A stretch of DNA of 33,825 bases from Enhydrobacter sp. (GTDB taxonomy: Bacteria; Pseudomonadota; Alphaproteobacteria; Reyranellales; Reyranellaceae): positions 1-33,825 of the forward strand of contig JAHCJV010000065.1 of assembly GCA_026126105.1 (NCBI GenBank). Direction: 5' to 3'. Below, piece by piece: positions 11,222-19,263 of the stretch. The number at the start of each line of letters is the position of its first letter. Position 1 is the stretch's first letter. Position numbers and translations under genes: made by a program. Under the pieces are notes generated by a model. The model saw only the letters and a program-made list of their open reading frames with translations, was not told where the DNA came from and searched no databases.

Positions 11222-11797
11222 TCAGGTGGCCGCTACGCCGGTCGTTCTGCCAGCGGCGGCACGGCGCTTCCCGATGGTTGTCATCGCGGCATACTGGACC
11301 AGAAACAACACGATCTTGCTCGCGATGCCCCAGGCCGACATCACCGCGGCCCAGCTCTTGGCGTCGAGCACCAGCGCCAACCCGATGTTGAGCGCCGCGG
11401 ACCCGAACATCAGCCCGGCCCAGGCGTAACCGAAGGCGTTGCCGACATCGGCGACCGGTGCCGCGCGAGGGGGAAGGTAGCGGTTCATCCAGCCGCGCCG
11501 CAGCATCACAACGCCCACGATGCAATAGATGACGCTTGGCTTCAGCATTACGAACGTCGGATCGCTTGTGAAAAGAGTCGCGGTGCCGGAGACCAGGATC
11601 AGCACCACGCTCAGCAGCTGCAGGCTGCCGATCGGATGACGGCGATGCAGCGCCCAGCCGATCTGCGCCACGCCCAGCGCCATCCCGAAGCCTACAGCGA
11701 GATAGAGTTTGTCGGTCGAGAGATAGATCACGAGGAAAAGGATCGTCGAGGCGAGATCGGCTGCCAGCACGCGTCCAGCCTGCAGAAGATTCTTCAT
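11222..11797 (-). CDS. YciB/IspA family inner-membrane septation protein
   Basis: 191-aa polytopic membrane protein with about five hydrophobic segments. It has the family pattern FTSDPTFVMLKPSVIYCIVGVVML followed by GYAWAGLMFGSAALNIGLAL. Homologues (YciB in E. coli, intracellular septation protein A in Shigella) affect the cell envelope and cell division, but the molecular function is not known. The start ATG at 11797 precedes MKNLLQAGRVLAADLASTILFL, and the C-terminal tail is basic and cytoplasmic-looking. It is convergent with greA and lies 40 bases after the NTF2-like gene on the same strand, so it may share that gene's transcript. Confidence 0.85.
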   Translation of the reverse strand: MKNLLQAGRVLAADLASTILFLVIYLSTDKLYLAVGFGMALGVAQIGWALHRRHPIGSLQLLSVVLILVSGTATLFTSDPTFVMLKPSVIYCIVGVVMLRRGWMNRYLPPRAAPVADVGNAFGYAWAGLMFGSAALNIGLALVLDAKSWAAVMSAWGIASKIVLFLVQYAAMTTIGKRRAAAGRTTGVAAT

Positions 11798-11837
11798 GCG
11801 ATCCTCTGTCCGCTCGAGATTACAAGGCCGGGGAGCC

Positions 11838-12209
11838 CTATCCCACGACCTTGATGTAGGTGTCCTTCATGACGACGAGGCCGCGGCGGAAGGTATAGAG
11901 GTCGCATCCCAGCCACGATTGCTTCTCGCCGCTATGCAGTGTTGCCGTCCGGTGCCACTCGGTCACCGCCCTGTCGCCGCAGATGAATTCGCTGGTGTGC
12001 TTCCAGGCGACGTCGCCAGTCGAGGCGAACAAGGGCGCGAAGTAGGAGCGGATTGCCGCCTTGCCCTTGTAGCTCTGGCCCCAGAAATCGGGTCCCCTTG
12101 CATTGCGGAACTCGCCATCCTCGGCGAAGGAATTCACGATGCCATCGACGTCCCGGCGCGCGAAGGCGTCGGCGATCTCATGGAGCCGCTCCAAGGTAAC
12201 GTCGGTCAT
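11838..12209 (-). CDS. nuclear transport factor 2 / SnoaL-like fold protein
   Basis: 123-aa single-domain protein. The sequence LERLHEIADAFARRDVDGIVNSFAEDGEFRNARGP is the typical first two helices and strand of the NTF2-like/SnoaL superfamily, followed by GKAAIRSYFAPLFAS and WHRTATLHSGEKQSWLGCDLYTFRRGLVVMKDTYIK. Members include isomerases, hydrolases and ligand-binding proteins. Nothing here fixes the substrate. I chose the ATG at 12209, which has GAGAGGGAAC upstream, over the longer frame from 12257 that would overlap the lrp stop. It lies directly downstream of the Lrp regulator on the same strand. Confidence 0.75.
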   Translation of the reverse strand: MTDVTLERLHEIADAFARRDVDGIVNSFAEDGEFRNARGPDFWGQSYKGKAAIRSYFAPLFASTGDVAWKHTSEFICGDRAVTEWHRTATLHSGEKQSWLGCDLYTFRRGLVVMKDTYIKVVG

Positions 12210-12253
12210 GCGGTGTTCCCTCTCGTGCCTCGTGCAGCGCCTGGCAAATGCTC

Positions 12254-12730
12254 TCAATCGATTGAAATGGGCACGCCGGGCAGCTGCTTGGCGTTGCGGA
12301 ATACCATCATCGATTTCACATGGCTGACGTTGGGCGCCGAGGTGAGCCGCGTGGTCAGGAACCTCTGATACTCGTCCCAGGTCTCGGCCACGATCTTGAG
12401 CAGGAAGTCGGCCTCACCCGCCAGCATGTGACATTCGCGGATCTCGTTCCAGCCGGAGACCAGTTCTTCGAACGCCTTCAGGTCGGCCTCGGCCTGGCTG
12501 TTGAGCCCGACCAGGGCGAAGACCGAAACGCTGTACCCCAGCTGTTCCGGACTGAGATCGGCATGATAGCCCCTGATGATGCCGGCGCGCTCCAGCGCAC
12601 GCACCCGGCGCAAGCAGGGCGGTGCCGAAATGCCTGCCCGTTCCGCCAGTTCCACATTTGTCATCCGGCCATTTGCCTGCAGGTCGCTGAGAATACGTCG
12701 GTCGATCCGATCGAGCTTTGCCCGAGCCAT
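12254..12730 (-). CDS. Lrp/AsnC family transcriptional regulator
   Basis: 158-aa leucine-responsive regulator type protein that binds DNA as dimers to octamers and senses amino acids. The winged helix-turn-helix is at about residues 5-60 (LDRIDRRILSDLQANGRMTNVELAERAGIS, PPCLRRVRALERAGIIRGY). The C-terminal RAM (ligand-binding and oligomerisation) domain follows, with ECHMLAGEADFLLKIVAETWDEYQRFL. The ATG at 12730 has GGAGGGAAC upstream. It is divergent from trxB with 175 bases between starts, and the lrp-trxB-LysR arrangement occurs in several alphaproteobacteria. Autoregulation and control of trxB from the shared gap are plausible but not shown by a recognised operator. Confidence 0.92.
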   Translation of the reverse strand: MARAKLDRIDRRILSDLQANGRMTNVELAERAGISAPPCLRRVRALERAGIIRGYHADLSPEQLGYSVSVFALVGLNSQAEADLKAFEELVSGWNEIRECHMLAGEADFLLKIVAETWDEYQRFLTTRLTSAPNVSHVKSMMVFRNAKQLPGVPISID

Positions 12731-12905
12731 TAGGTTCCCTCCATTGGCCGCGGTCTATGCCAGAACCATGCCGACCACGCAATAAAGTTGCGAGAACCCA
12801 CGAAAAATCTGAGGACAATTGCTTCTTGCCTGTAAAGCCCCGTGCATCCGCCGGGAGGTTTGCATATATGTGAGCGTCATGCGGAGGACGGGATGCGAGT
12901 AGGTC

Positions 12906-13877
12906 ATGGCAGCAACTCATCACGGTAAGGTTCTCATTCTGGGATCGGGCCCGGCGGGCTACACTGCAGCCATCTATGCGGCGCGCGCGAGCCTCAAGCC
13001 CATGCTTGTGCAGGGCATCCAACCCGGCGGTCAGCTCACCATCACGACGGATGTCGAGAACTATCCGGGCTTTGCGGATGTGATCCAGGGCCCGTGGCTG
13101 ATGGAGCAGATGCAGGCCCAGGCCGTGCATGTAGGCACGGAACTTTTCTTCGATACAATCATCGAGGTCGATGTCAGCCGGCGTCCCTTCGTCTGCATCG
13201 GCGATTCGGGTGATCGCTATGAATCGGACGCATTGATCATTTCGACGGGCGCAACGGCAAAATGGCTCGGCCTTCCAACGGAGGAGACGTTCCGGGGCGG
13301 CGGCGTGTCGGCCTGCGCGACTTGTGATGGCTTCTTCTTCCGCAATCGGGAGGTCGTGGTGGTCGGCGGCGGAAATACCGCGGTCGAGGAGGCGCTCTAC
13401 CTCACCCATCATGCGTCCAAGGTGACGCTGGTCCATCGGCGCGACAGCTTTCGCGCCGAGAAGATCCTGCAGGAGCGGTTGTTCAAGAATCCCAAGGTTA
13501 CCGTTCTCTGGGACACCGTGCTCGAGGAGATCATGGGCGAGAAGGTACCGGCGCCGCTGGTGAAGGCCGTGCGGTTGCGCAATGTCAAGACCGGCACCGA
13601 AAGCACGCTGCCGACCGACGGCGTGTTCATCGCCATCGGCCATTCACCCAATACCGAACTGTTCAAGGGCAAGCTGGCCATGGACAGCGAAGGCTACCTG
13701 CTGACCCGGCCCGATTCGACGGCGACGGACATAGAGGGCGTCTACGCCGCGGGTGACGTGCAGGACAAGATTTTCCGCCAGGCCGTGACCGCGGCGGGAA
13801 CCGGCTGCATGGCGGCACTCGAGGCCGAGAAGTGGCTGGCGGCGCAGGAGTCGAGGCTGGCGCACGCCGCCGAATAA
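12906..13877 (+). CDS. trxB: thioredoxin-disulfide reductase
   Basis: Flavoprotein that uses NADPH to reduce thioredoxin in the cytoplasm. 323 aa. It has the FAD-binding GSGPAG motif (13-18), the redox pair Cys137/Cys140 in SACATCDGFFF, the NADPH-binding GGGNTA (154-159) with HRR (177-179), and the C-terminal FAD motif GVYAAGDVQD. All key residues are present. The ATG at 12906 follows GTAGG. A second ATG at 12893 behind a stronger GGAGG would give only an 11-codon out-of-frame peptide overlapping this start. The gene is divergent from lrp and 26 bases upstream of the LysR gene. Confidence 0.96.
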   Translation: MAATHHGKVLILGSGPAGYTAAIYAARASLKPMLVQGIQPGGQLTITTDVENYPGFADVIQGPWLMEQMQAQAVHVGTELFFDTIIEVDVSRRPFVCIGDSGDRYESDALIISTGATAKWLGLPTEETFRGGGVSACATCDGFFFRNREVVVVGGGNTAVEEALYLTHHASKVTLVHRRDSFRAEKILQERLFKNPKVTVLWDTVLEEIMGEKVPAPLVKAVRLRNVKTGTESTLPTDGVFIAIGHSPNTELFKGKLAMDSEGYLLTRPDSTATDIEGVYAAGDVQDKIFRQAVTAAGTGCMAALEAEKWLAAQESRLAHAAE

Positions 13878-13903
13878 CGGCGTCGGCGCGGGAGGCAACG
13901 TTG

Positions 13904-14794
13904 ATGGATTGGGACAAGCTGCGCATCTTCCAGGCAGTGGCAGATGCCGGCAGCTTCACGCATGCCGGTGAAGGGCTGAAGCTCAGCCAGTCGGCGATCT
14001 CGCGCCAGATCGGCGCGCTCGAGGAACAGCTCGGCGTCATGCTGTTTCACCGCCATGCCCGGGGCCTCATTCTCACGGAGCAGGGAGAACTGCTCTACCG
14101 CACCGCCCGAGACATGGCGGCGAAAGTGAATACCGCAGAGGCGTTGCTGCGCGCCAACCAGGACAAGCCGGCGGGGCGCCTCAAGATACATGCCACTGTA
14201 GGATTCGGCTCCACTTGGCTGACCGCGCAGATGCACGAGTTCATCACCACCTATCCCGACATCGACGTGAGCCTCGTGCTGTCGGACAACGAGCTCGACC
14301 TCGGTATGCGCGAGGCGGATGTGGCGATCCGCATGGTCATGCCGCGGCAGCCCGGCCTGGTGCAGCGGCACCTGCTCACGGTGCGCAGCCATGTCTATGC
14401 CTCGCATAGCTATGTGGAGAAGTACGGCAAGCCGCAGACTGCCGAGGAACTCGATCAGCATCGCATGATCATCTTCGGCGAGGATGCCCGGGCCCCTGTG
14501 CAGGACGTGAACTGGCTGCTCCGGGAGGGCAATCTCGACCAGAACCCGCGGTTGGTCGTGCTGCGGGTCAACAATACCTACGGCATCTTCCGTGCGGTGG
14601 AATCAGGCCTTGGGATTGCATCGTTACCCGACTACCTGGCACGCGAGTCGACCAAGCTCGAGATGCTATTGCCGGACCTCAACGTTCGGACCACCGACGT
14701 CTACTTTACCTATCCTGAGGAACTGCGTCATTCCAAGCGGATCGCCGTGTTCCGCGATTTCCTGTTGCGAAAGGTGGCCGAGACTCGCTTCTAG
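13904..14794 (+). CDS. LysR family transcriptional regulator
   Basis: 296-aa LysR-type regulator. The N-terminal helix-turn-helix is clear (MDWDKLRIFQAVADAGSFTH, LKLSQSAISRQIGALEEQLG, LFHRHARGLILTEQG). It is followed by the linker helix and a periplasmic-binding-protein-like effector domain (about residues 88-296) with LKIHATVGFGSTWL and VESGLGIASLPDYLA. The ATG at 13904 has GGGAGG ten bases upstream. The frame is open further up but overlaps trxB. Position directly after trxB recalls lsrB of rhizobia (from memory), where redox-active cysteines matter. This protein contains no cysteine at all, so thiol sensing can be excluded. Its inducer is unknown. Confidence 0.9.
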   Translation: MDWDKLRIFQAVADAGSFTHAGEGLKLSQSAISRQIGALEEQLGVMLFHRHARGLILTEQGELLYRTARDMAAKVNTAEALLRANQDKPAGRLKIHATVGFGSTWLTAQMHEFITTYPDIDVSLVLSDNELDLGMREADVAIRMVMPRQPGLVQRHLLTVRSHVYASHSYVEKYGKPQTAEELDQHRMIIFGEDARAPVQDVNWLLREGNLDQNPRLVVLRVNNTYGIFRAVESGLGIASLPDYLARESTKLEMLLPDLNVRTTDVYFTYPEELRHSKRIAVFRDFLLRKVAETRF

Positions 14795-14904
14795 CTTCGA
14801 TTAGAACCTGTATTGCAGGCGAAATGAAAGACATGCATGGGCCGCATGCCAGTATCCAGAACAACGGCGCTCACATTTCTCGTTCGGAAGCGTATTTTAG
14901 TGAC

Positions 14905-15028
14905 AGGTCTTCGAAACGAAAGGTTCTGCCGATCGCGTTCGAAACTCGGGATCCTTTTGATCCCACGTCTCCCAGACGTGAAGCCTCCCTGTTTGACTCG
15001 CCGGGCCCTTGGGCCCGGCGTTTTTTTT
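14905..15028 (+). ncRNA. candidate small RNA with tandem hairpins and intrinsic terminator
   Basis: The 333-base gap between the LysR gene and the DUF6492 gene has no coding signature. It contains two abutting perfect hairpins, GGGATC-CTTTT-GATCCC (14948-14964) and ACGTCT-CCC-AGACGT (14965-14979). A single-stranded GCCTCCCT that could pair with ribosome binding sites follows, then a very strong terminator. Imperfect copies of TTCGAAACG and CGTTCGAA (around 14910-14942) could form a further stem. A weak promoter-like pair (CTCACA and TATTTT, 17 bases apart) ends near 14896. Such exposed CUCC motifs are known in several alphaproteobacterial sRNA families, but I cannot assign this one. It could also be only the 3' untranslated region of the LysR transcript. 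The start is a guess. Confidence 0.4.
14999..15028 (+). terminator. Rho-independent terminator
   Basis: Perfect 10-base-pair GC stem CGCCGGGCCC / GGGCCCGGCG with a TT loop (14999-15020), followed directly by eight T residues (15021-15028). It would end transcription coming from the LysR gene or from the candidate small RNA. Confidence 0.92.
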
Positions 15029-15061
15029 GGTGAGTGCTGGCCGAAGCTGGGGGTGGGGTGG

Positions 15062-15097
15062 GGCACCGTACCGATTGATAAGCCAGCCTACGGTGCC
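15062..15097. promoter_or_regulatory. 9-bp perfect inverted repeat upstream of the DUF6492 gene
   Basis: GGCACCGTA (15062-15070) and TACGGTGCC (15089-15097) are perfect inverted copies around an 18-base centre, 30 bases before the start at 15128. An A/T-rich stretch (CTAAATATGGTATC) follows immediately. It could be an operator for a dimeric regulator or a hairpin in the leader. I see no copy elsewhere in the window. Confidence 0.45.
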
Positions 15098-15127
15098 TAA
15101 ATATGGTATCACACCTCATCGAGACGA

Positions 15128-16006
15128 ATGTTCACTGAAATCCGCCAAGCCATCCTTCCGTTGGCTCTGCGCAAGCTCCAGCGCCGAGGCGACCTTGAAC
15201 GCGCCGGTCTGCTGATCGAGTCGCTCGCCAGGCATTGGTGTGACGCCAAGCCCTTCCAACTGCTGATCGTCGCACCCCGCGGCGATGTATCCCTTCTGCG
15301 GACCAGCTTGCCTCGGTTCGCCAATCTCGACGTCGATGTTCGCTCCGAGAGCGATTTCTTTCCGATTTTCAGCCGCTTCTACGCAATGACCGGCTGGTAT
15401 CGCCAACAGATGGTCAAGCTGCACATTCCGGCGATGCTGGGCTTCGGCGGCTTTCTGACGCTCGATTCGGACGTCTGTTGCGTTGGTGATTTCGATTCGC
15501 GCACTTTCGTCGAGGACGGCCGGGCGCTATCGCGTTGGGAACCCAAGCACCATCACGATTGGTGGCAAAGTGCGGCCGCCATCGTCGGTGTGCCCTACGA
15601 TGCGCGAGCGCACGGCCTGTCGGTGACACCCAACATCCTGCACGGCGATCTCGCTGCCCAGTCGTTGGCCCATTTCCGCAAGGGGCCGGTCGACCCCATG
15701 ACATCTCTCAGTTTCTGGATGTTGCGCAATCTCGGCAGCATCGCCTGGACCGAGTATTCGCTCTATACCAGCGTCGCCGAGCTCAAGGGCAATCTGTTCG
15801 ATTATCACGTCCATTGGGACCCGAGCTACTTCCACGACACTCAGCTCTTCTCCGAGCATACCTGCGTATGGGGTGCCGACGATTTCGAGCGGCTCGTCCA
15901 GCTTCCCGTCGGCACCGATCCCGGCGGCAAGTTCATCATCGTCCAGAGCCATGCGCGCATTCCGCTGGAGCGGGTGCGCGATTACTGCCTCAGCTTCGCC
16001 GGCTGA
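15128..16006 (+). CDS. DUF6492 family protein, glycosyltransferase-like
   Basis: 292-aa soluble protein with no signal peptide. It has the pattern I associate with DUF6492: FYAMTGWYRQQMVKLHIPAML, then FLTLDSDVCCV with a D-S-D motif like the metal-binding DxD of GT-A glycosyltransferases, then a C-terminal part with LYTSVAELKGNLFDYHVHW and FIIVQSHARIP. The start of the protein (FQLLIVAPRGDVSLLRTSL) fits a nucleotide-sugar-binding fold. A role in surface polysaccharide or glycan synthesis is inference. The gene stands alone behind the strong terminator at 15028 and an inverted repeat, and is convergent with the EamA gene. The ribosome binding site is weak (ATCGAGACG). Confidence 0.65.
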   Translation: MFTEIRQAILPLALRKLQRRGDLERAGLLIESLARHWCDAKPFQLLIVAPRGDVSLLRTSLPRFANLDVDVRSESDFFPIFSRFYAMTGWYRQQMVKLHIPAMLGFGGFLTLDSDVCCVGDFDSRTFVEDGRALSRWEPKHHHDWWQSAAAIVGVPYDARAHGLSVTPNILHGDLAAQSLAHFRKGPVDPMTSLSFWMLRNLGSIAWTEYSLYTSVAELKGNLFDYHVHWDPSYFHDTQLFSEHTCVWGADDFERLVQLPVGTDPGGKFIIVQSHARIPLERVRDYCLSFAG

Positions 16007-16063
16007 TTGAGAGGCTCGCCTGCCGGCGTCGCTGAACGCCCTGTCGAAGGAAGTCCGACAGTC

Positions 16064-16948
16064 TCAGGTCGTCTGGTTCGGTGCCTTCGATGTCTCGCGC
16101 CGCCCGAGCGCCAGCGTCACGGCGACGATGATCAATCCCAGCGCGACGGCATCGAGCCAGGAAACTGGAGCCGCCGTCATGATTGCGCTGCTGCCGAACC
16201 CTATGCAGGGCACCACCAGCGTGGTCAGACTGGCAACGGCGGCCGGCAACGCGCGAATGATCCGGAACCAGCAGGCATAAGCGAGCACGTTCGACACCAG
16301 GATCAGCCAGGCAAGAGCGGCGAGGCCCCGTACCTGCTCGAGGTGAAAGTACGCATCCTGCGCGAAGGCCACCCACACGATAACTACGGGTACCGTGCCA
16401 AGCAGGATCTGCCAGGCGGCGTTGATCGTGACATCGCCGGCGACCGCCATTCGCTTGGTGAGCACCGTGCCGATGCCGAAGGAGATGGCCGCCAGAAGAG
16501 TAAGCAGCGTGCCGACCGGCGCGGTTCGGACGGCCGCCTCCTGGCTGACGATGAGGCCGACGGCGGCCAAGCTGAGCATGAGGGAGACCGCAATGCGAAA
16601 GGTGATCCGCTCCTTCAGGAGAAACAGTGCGAGCAGCGCCGACCAGGTCGGCATGGTGTAGACGATGATCGGCGTGCGGCTCGGTCCCAGCGTTGCGATG
16701 CCCGCGATCAGGAAGATCTGGAACAGCCCCATGTTGAAGAAGCCGGTTAGCGCGAGCTGGCCCCAGAGCCGTCGGTCGGGCAGGGCGGGTGCGCCATTCC
16801 AGACTCCAAGGGCGAGGAGGATCGCTCCCGAGATCGGCATGATGATGAGGCGGCCCGAGAACAGATCGACGGCTTCCAGGGACCAGCTCATCAGCGGATA
16901 GGAGAGGCCCCAGGCAATCCACACGCACGGCAGGAGAAGACGCGTCAT
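16064..16948 (-). CDS. EamA/DMT family permease
   Basis: 294-aa integral membrane protein with about ten hydrophobic segments arranged as two EamA repeats (about residues 5-135 and 145-285), as in drug/metabolite transporters. The first repeat ends in the typical FLLKERITFRIAVSLMLSLAAVGLIV, and the tail is short and hydrophilic. Substrate unknown, and both exporters and importers occur in this family. It begins 20 bases after the CaiB-type gene on the same strand and is the last gene of the six-gene operon from 21353. It may move the pathway's substrate or product. Confidence 0.88.
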   Translation of the reverse strand: MTRLLLPCVWIAWGLSYPLMSWSLEAVDLFSGRLIIMPISGAILLALGVWNGAPALPDRRLWGQLALTGFFNMGLFQIFLIAGIATLGPSRTPIIVYTMPTWSALLALFLLKERITFRIAVSLMLSLAAVGLIVSQEAAVRTAPVGTLLTLLAAISFGIGTVLTKRMAVAGDVTINAAWQILLGTVPVVIVWVAFAQDAYFHLEQVRGLAALAWLILVSNVLAYACWFRIIRALPAAVASLTTLVVPCIGFGSSAIMTAAPVSWLDAVALGLIIVAVTLALGRRETSKAPNQTT

Positions 16949-16968
16949 GCCCGGTTGCTTTCGGGCCG

Positions 16969-18090
16969 TCAGATCTTGCCGTTATGCTCGCCGATCCTGG
17001 GCGCCTTTTCGTCGCCGCCGGCGCGCTCGCCGTCGAGGCTGAGAGGCAGGCCGTGGAATAGCGCCGGCGACTCGGCATATGGCCGGCCGAACATGCCGAG
17101 CGCTGCGACCTGGGCCAGTTCCAGCACCTGCGGCACCGAGTTCAACGGTCCGTTCGGCACGCCGGCGGCATCGAGCCTGGCCGACCAGTAGGAGCGACTT
17201 TCGTGCTTCATGATGTCGCCGATCATGCCGAGCAGCAGCTCGCGTCGTTCGGCACGCTGCACGTTGGTCTTGAAGCGCGCCTCGTCAGGCCATTCGGGAT
17301 GGCCCAGCACCTCGGCGAACTTGCGCCACAGCCGGTCATTGCCGGGGCAGATCATCAGCGGCCCATCGCTGCAGTCGAACGCCTGGTAAGGCGTGAGGGT
17401 CGGATGGCCGGTCCCCTGGCGCGGCGGCATCTTGCCCGTCACGGAATATTGCGCGACGTGATTGGACGCCCACATCAGGCCCGACTCGAACAGCGAGGTG
17501 TTGACCAAGCTGCCCTGGCCGGTCGCCGTCCGCTTGGCGAGCGCCGCCAGCACGCCGATCGCCGTCCACATGCCGGTCGAAAGGTCGATGATCGACACGC
17601 CGATGCGGGCCTCGGGACCAGACGGATCGCCGTTCAGCGAGATCAGGCCGGCGACCGCCTGAATGATCGGCTCGTAGCCCGGCCGATCCTTCCACGGGCC
17701 GGCGTGTCCGAAGGCGCCGAGATCGGCATAGATCAGACGGGGGAACTTGCGCGAGAGCGTCGCGCCGTCGATGCCAAACTTTGCCGGTACGTCGGCGCGG
17801 AGGTTGTGGACGAAGATGTCTGCGGCGCCGATCCGCTCGATCAGCGCCGCGCGCTGCGACGGATCTGCCAGATCGCAGGTGATCGACTTCTTGCCGCGAT
17901 TGAGCGCGATGAAGCCCGTGCCGTCGCCCTCGATGAACGGAGGTCCCCATTTGCGTGCATCGTCGCCCTCGGGCCGCTCGACCTTGACCACCTCCGCGCC
18001 GAGGAACGCGAGAATCTGCCCGGCATAGGGACCGGCGAGGTTCTGGCCGAATTCGACGACCTTGATGCCTTCGAGTGGGCGCGCGGTCAT
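16969..18090 (-). CDS. CaiB/BaiF family (class III) CoA-transferase
   Basis: 373-aa family III CoA-transferase, which moves CoA between a donor acyl-CoA and a carboxylic acid through an aspartyl-CoA intermediate. It opens with PLEGIKVVEFGQNLAGPYAGQILAFLGAEVVKVERPEGDD, the family signature, and has the catalytic aspartate at residue 169 in SIIDLSTGM. LNRGKKSITCDL and NTSLFESGLMW are further family landmarks. The ATG at 18090 overlaps the acyl-CoA dehydrogenase stop as ATGA, indicating translational coupling. Together with the dehydrogenase this resembles CaiB/CaiA pairs that activate an acid to its CoA ester and then oxidise or reduce it. The substrate cannot be read from the sequence. Confidence 0.93.
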   Translation of the reverse strand: MTARPLEGIKVVEFGQNLAGPYAGQILAFLGAEVVKVERPEGDDARKWGPPFIEGDGTGFIALNRGKKSITCDLADPSQRAALIERIGAADIFVHNLRADVPAKFGIDGATLSRKFPRLIYADLGAFGHAGPWKDRPGYEPIIQAVAGLISLNGDPSGPEARIGVSIIDLSTGMWTAIGVLAALAKRTATGQGSLVNTSLFESGLMWASNHVAQYSVTGKMPPRQGTGHPTLTPYQAFDCSDGPLMICPGNDRLWRKFAEVLGHPEWPDEARFKTNVQRAERRELLLGMIGDIMKHESRSYWSARLDAAGVPNGPLNSVPQVLELAQVAALGMFGRPYAESPALFHGLPLSLDGERAGGDEKAPRIGEHNGKI

Positions 18091-19253
18091 CGCAGGTTGC
18101 TGCCCAGGATCTCGCGCGCGATCACCATGCGCTGCACCTCGCTCGGGCCTTCGCCGACGCGGCGGATGCGCATCTCGCGATACCAGCGCTCGAGCGGCAG
18201 ATCCTTTGTCATGCCCATGCCGCCATGGATCTGCATCGAACGGTCGACGACCCGGCCGCCGCCCTCCGAGGCGGTGAGCTTGGCGATCGACGCCTCGATG
18301 CGGAAGGGCAGCCCGCGGCGCGCCTTCTCGGCGGCCTCCAGAGTGAAGTGCTTGGCGGTGCGGATGTCGATTTCGTTGTCGACCAGCATCCATTGCACGG
18401 CCTGGCGGTTGGCGAGCTTCTCGCCGAAGGTCGTGCGCATCTTGGCCCACTCGATCGCCATCTCGTGGGCTGCGATCGCGACGCCGATGCAGCCCGCGGC
18501 GTAGGGGATGCGCTGGCGCGTGAGCCGATCGTTGGCGACGGCGAAGCCCTTGTTGACCTCACCCAGCACCTGGTGGTCCGAAACCCAGCAATCCTTGAAC
18601 TCGAGCTCGGTCGCGTAGTGCGAGGAGCGCAAGGTGTGGACCACGCGCCGGACATGGAAGCCCGGCGTGTCGCTGTCGATGATGAAGCAGGTGATGCCGG
18701 CGCGGCCCTTCGAGGCGTCGGTGCGCGCAAAGACGATGCCGTACTGCGCGCGGTCGGCGTTGGAGATGAAGATCTTGGCGCCGTTCAACACCCAGCCATT
18801 GTCCTTGCGCTCGGCCCGGGTCTGGATCGCGCGGGCGGGATCGCTGCCGCCCGAGGGCTCGGTCAGGCCGAAGAAGGCCTTCTTCTCGCCGCGCAGGGTC
18901 GGATAGAGGTAGCGCTCCTTCTGGTCCTCGTTAGCCTCGAAGATCTGTGCCAGCCCGGCGCCGCCGAAGGTGCCGTAGCAGGGGACGTAGAGACCGGCCC
19001 GATGCTGCGCCATCTCGATCGCCAGCAGCACGCGGGTCACGATGTCGATATCCGGCCCGCCATATTCCTTCGGGATGTCGATGCCAAACAGGCCCATCGC
19101 CTTGGTCTTCTCGACCAGCCGCGCATGGTCGGCTGGGTCGAGCTCCGACGCATCGGGATCGAGCTTGGCCTCGAGCGGGATGATCTCCTCGCGCACGAAG
19201 CGGCGCACCTGGTCGATCAGCATCTGCTGTTCTGAGCTGGGTTCGAAATCCAT
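18087..19253 (-). CDS. acyl-CoA dehydrogenase family protein
   Basis: 388-aa FAD-dependent acyl-CoA dehydrogenase. The N-terminal helical domain (EQQMLIDQVRRFVREEIIPLE) is followed by the middle domain with GLTEPSGGSD and the C-terminal domain with RTTFGEKLANRQAVQWMLVDNEID and QIHGGMGMTKDLPLERWYR. The catalytic base is probably Glu368 in the GEGPSE motif, at the position of the usual Y-E-G-T-S-E. The ATG at 19253 gives the standard MDFEPSSEQQ start. It overlaps the CoA-transferase by four bases and starts 10 bases after the small GIY-YIG-like gene. Its substrate is probably the acyl-CoA made by the neighbouring CoA-transferase. Confidence 0.93.
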   Translation of the reverse strand: MDFEPSSEQQMLIDQVRRFVREEIIPLEAKLDPDASELDPADHARLVEKTKAMGLFGIDIPKEYGGPDIDIVTRVLLAIEMAQHRAGLYVPCYGTFGGAGLAQIFEANEDQKERYLYPTLRGEKKAFFGLTEPSGGSDPARAIQTRAERKDNGWVLNGAKIFISNADRAQYGIVFARTDASKGRAGITCFIIDSDTPGFHVRRVVHTLRSSHYATELEFKDCWVSDHQVLGEVNKGFAVANDRLTRQRIPYAAGCIGVAIAAHEMAIEWAKMRTTFGEKLANRQAVQWMLVDNEIDIRTAKHFTLEAAEKARRGLPFRIEASIAKLTASEGGGRVVDRSMQIHGGMGMTKDLPLERWYREMRIRRVGEGPSEVQRMVIAREILGSNLR

Positions 19254-19263
19254 GGGAGCCTCG

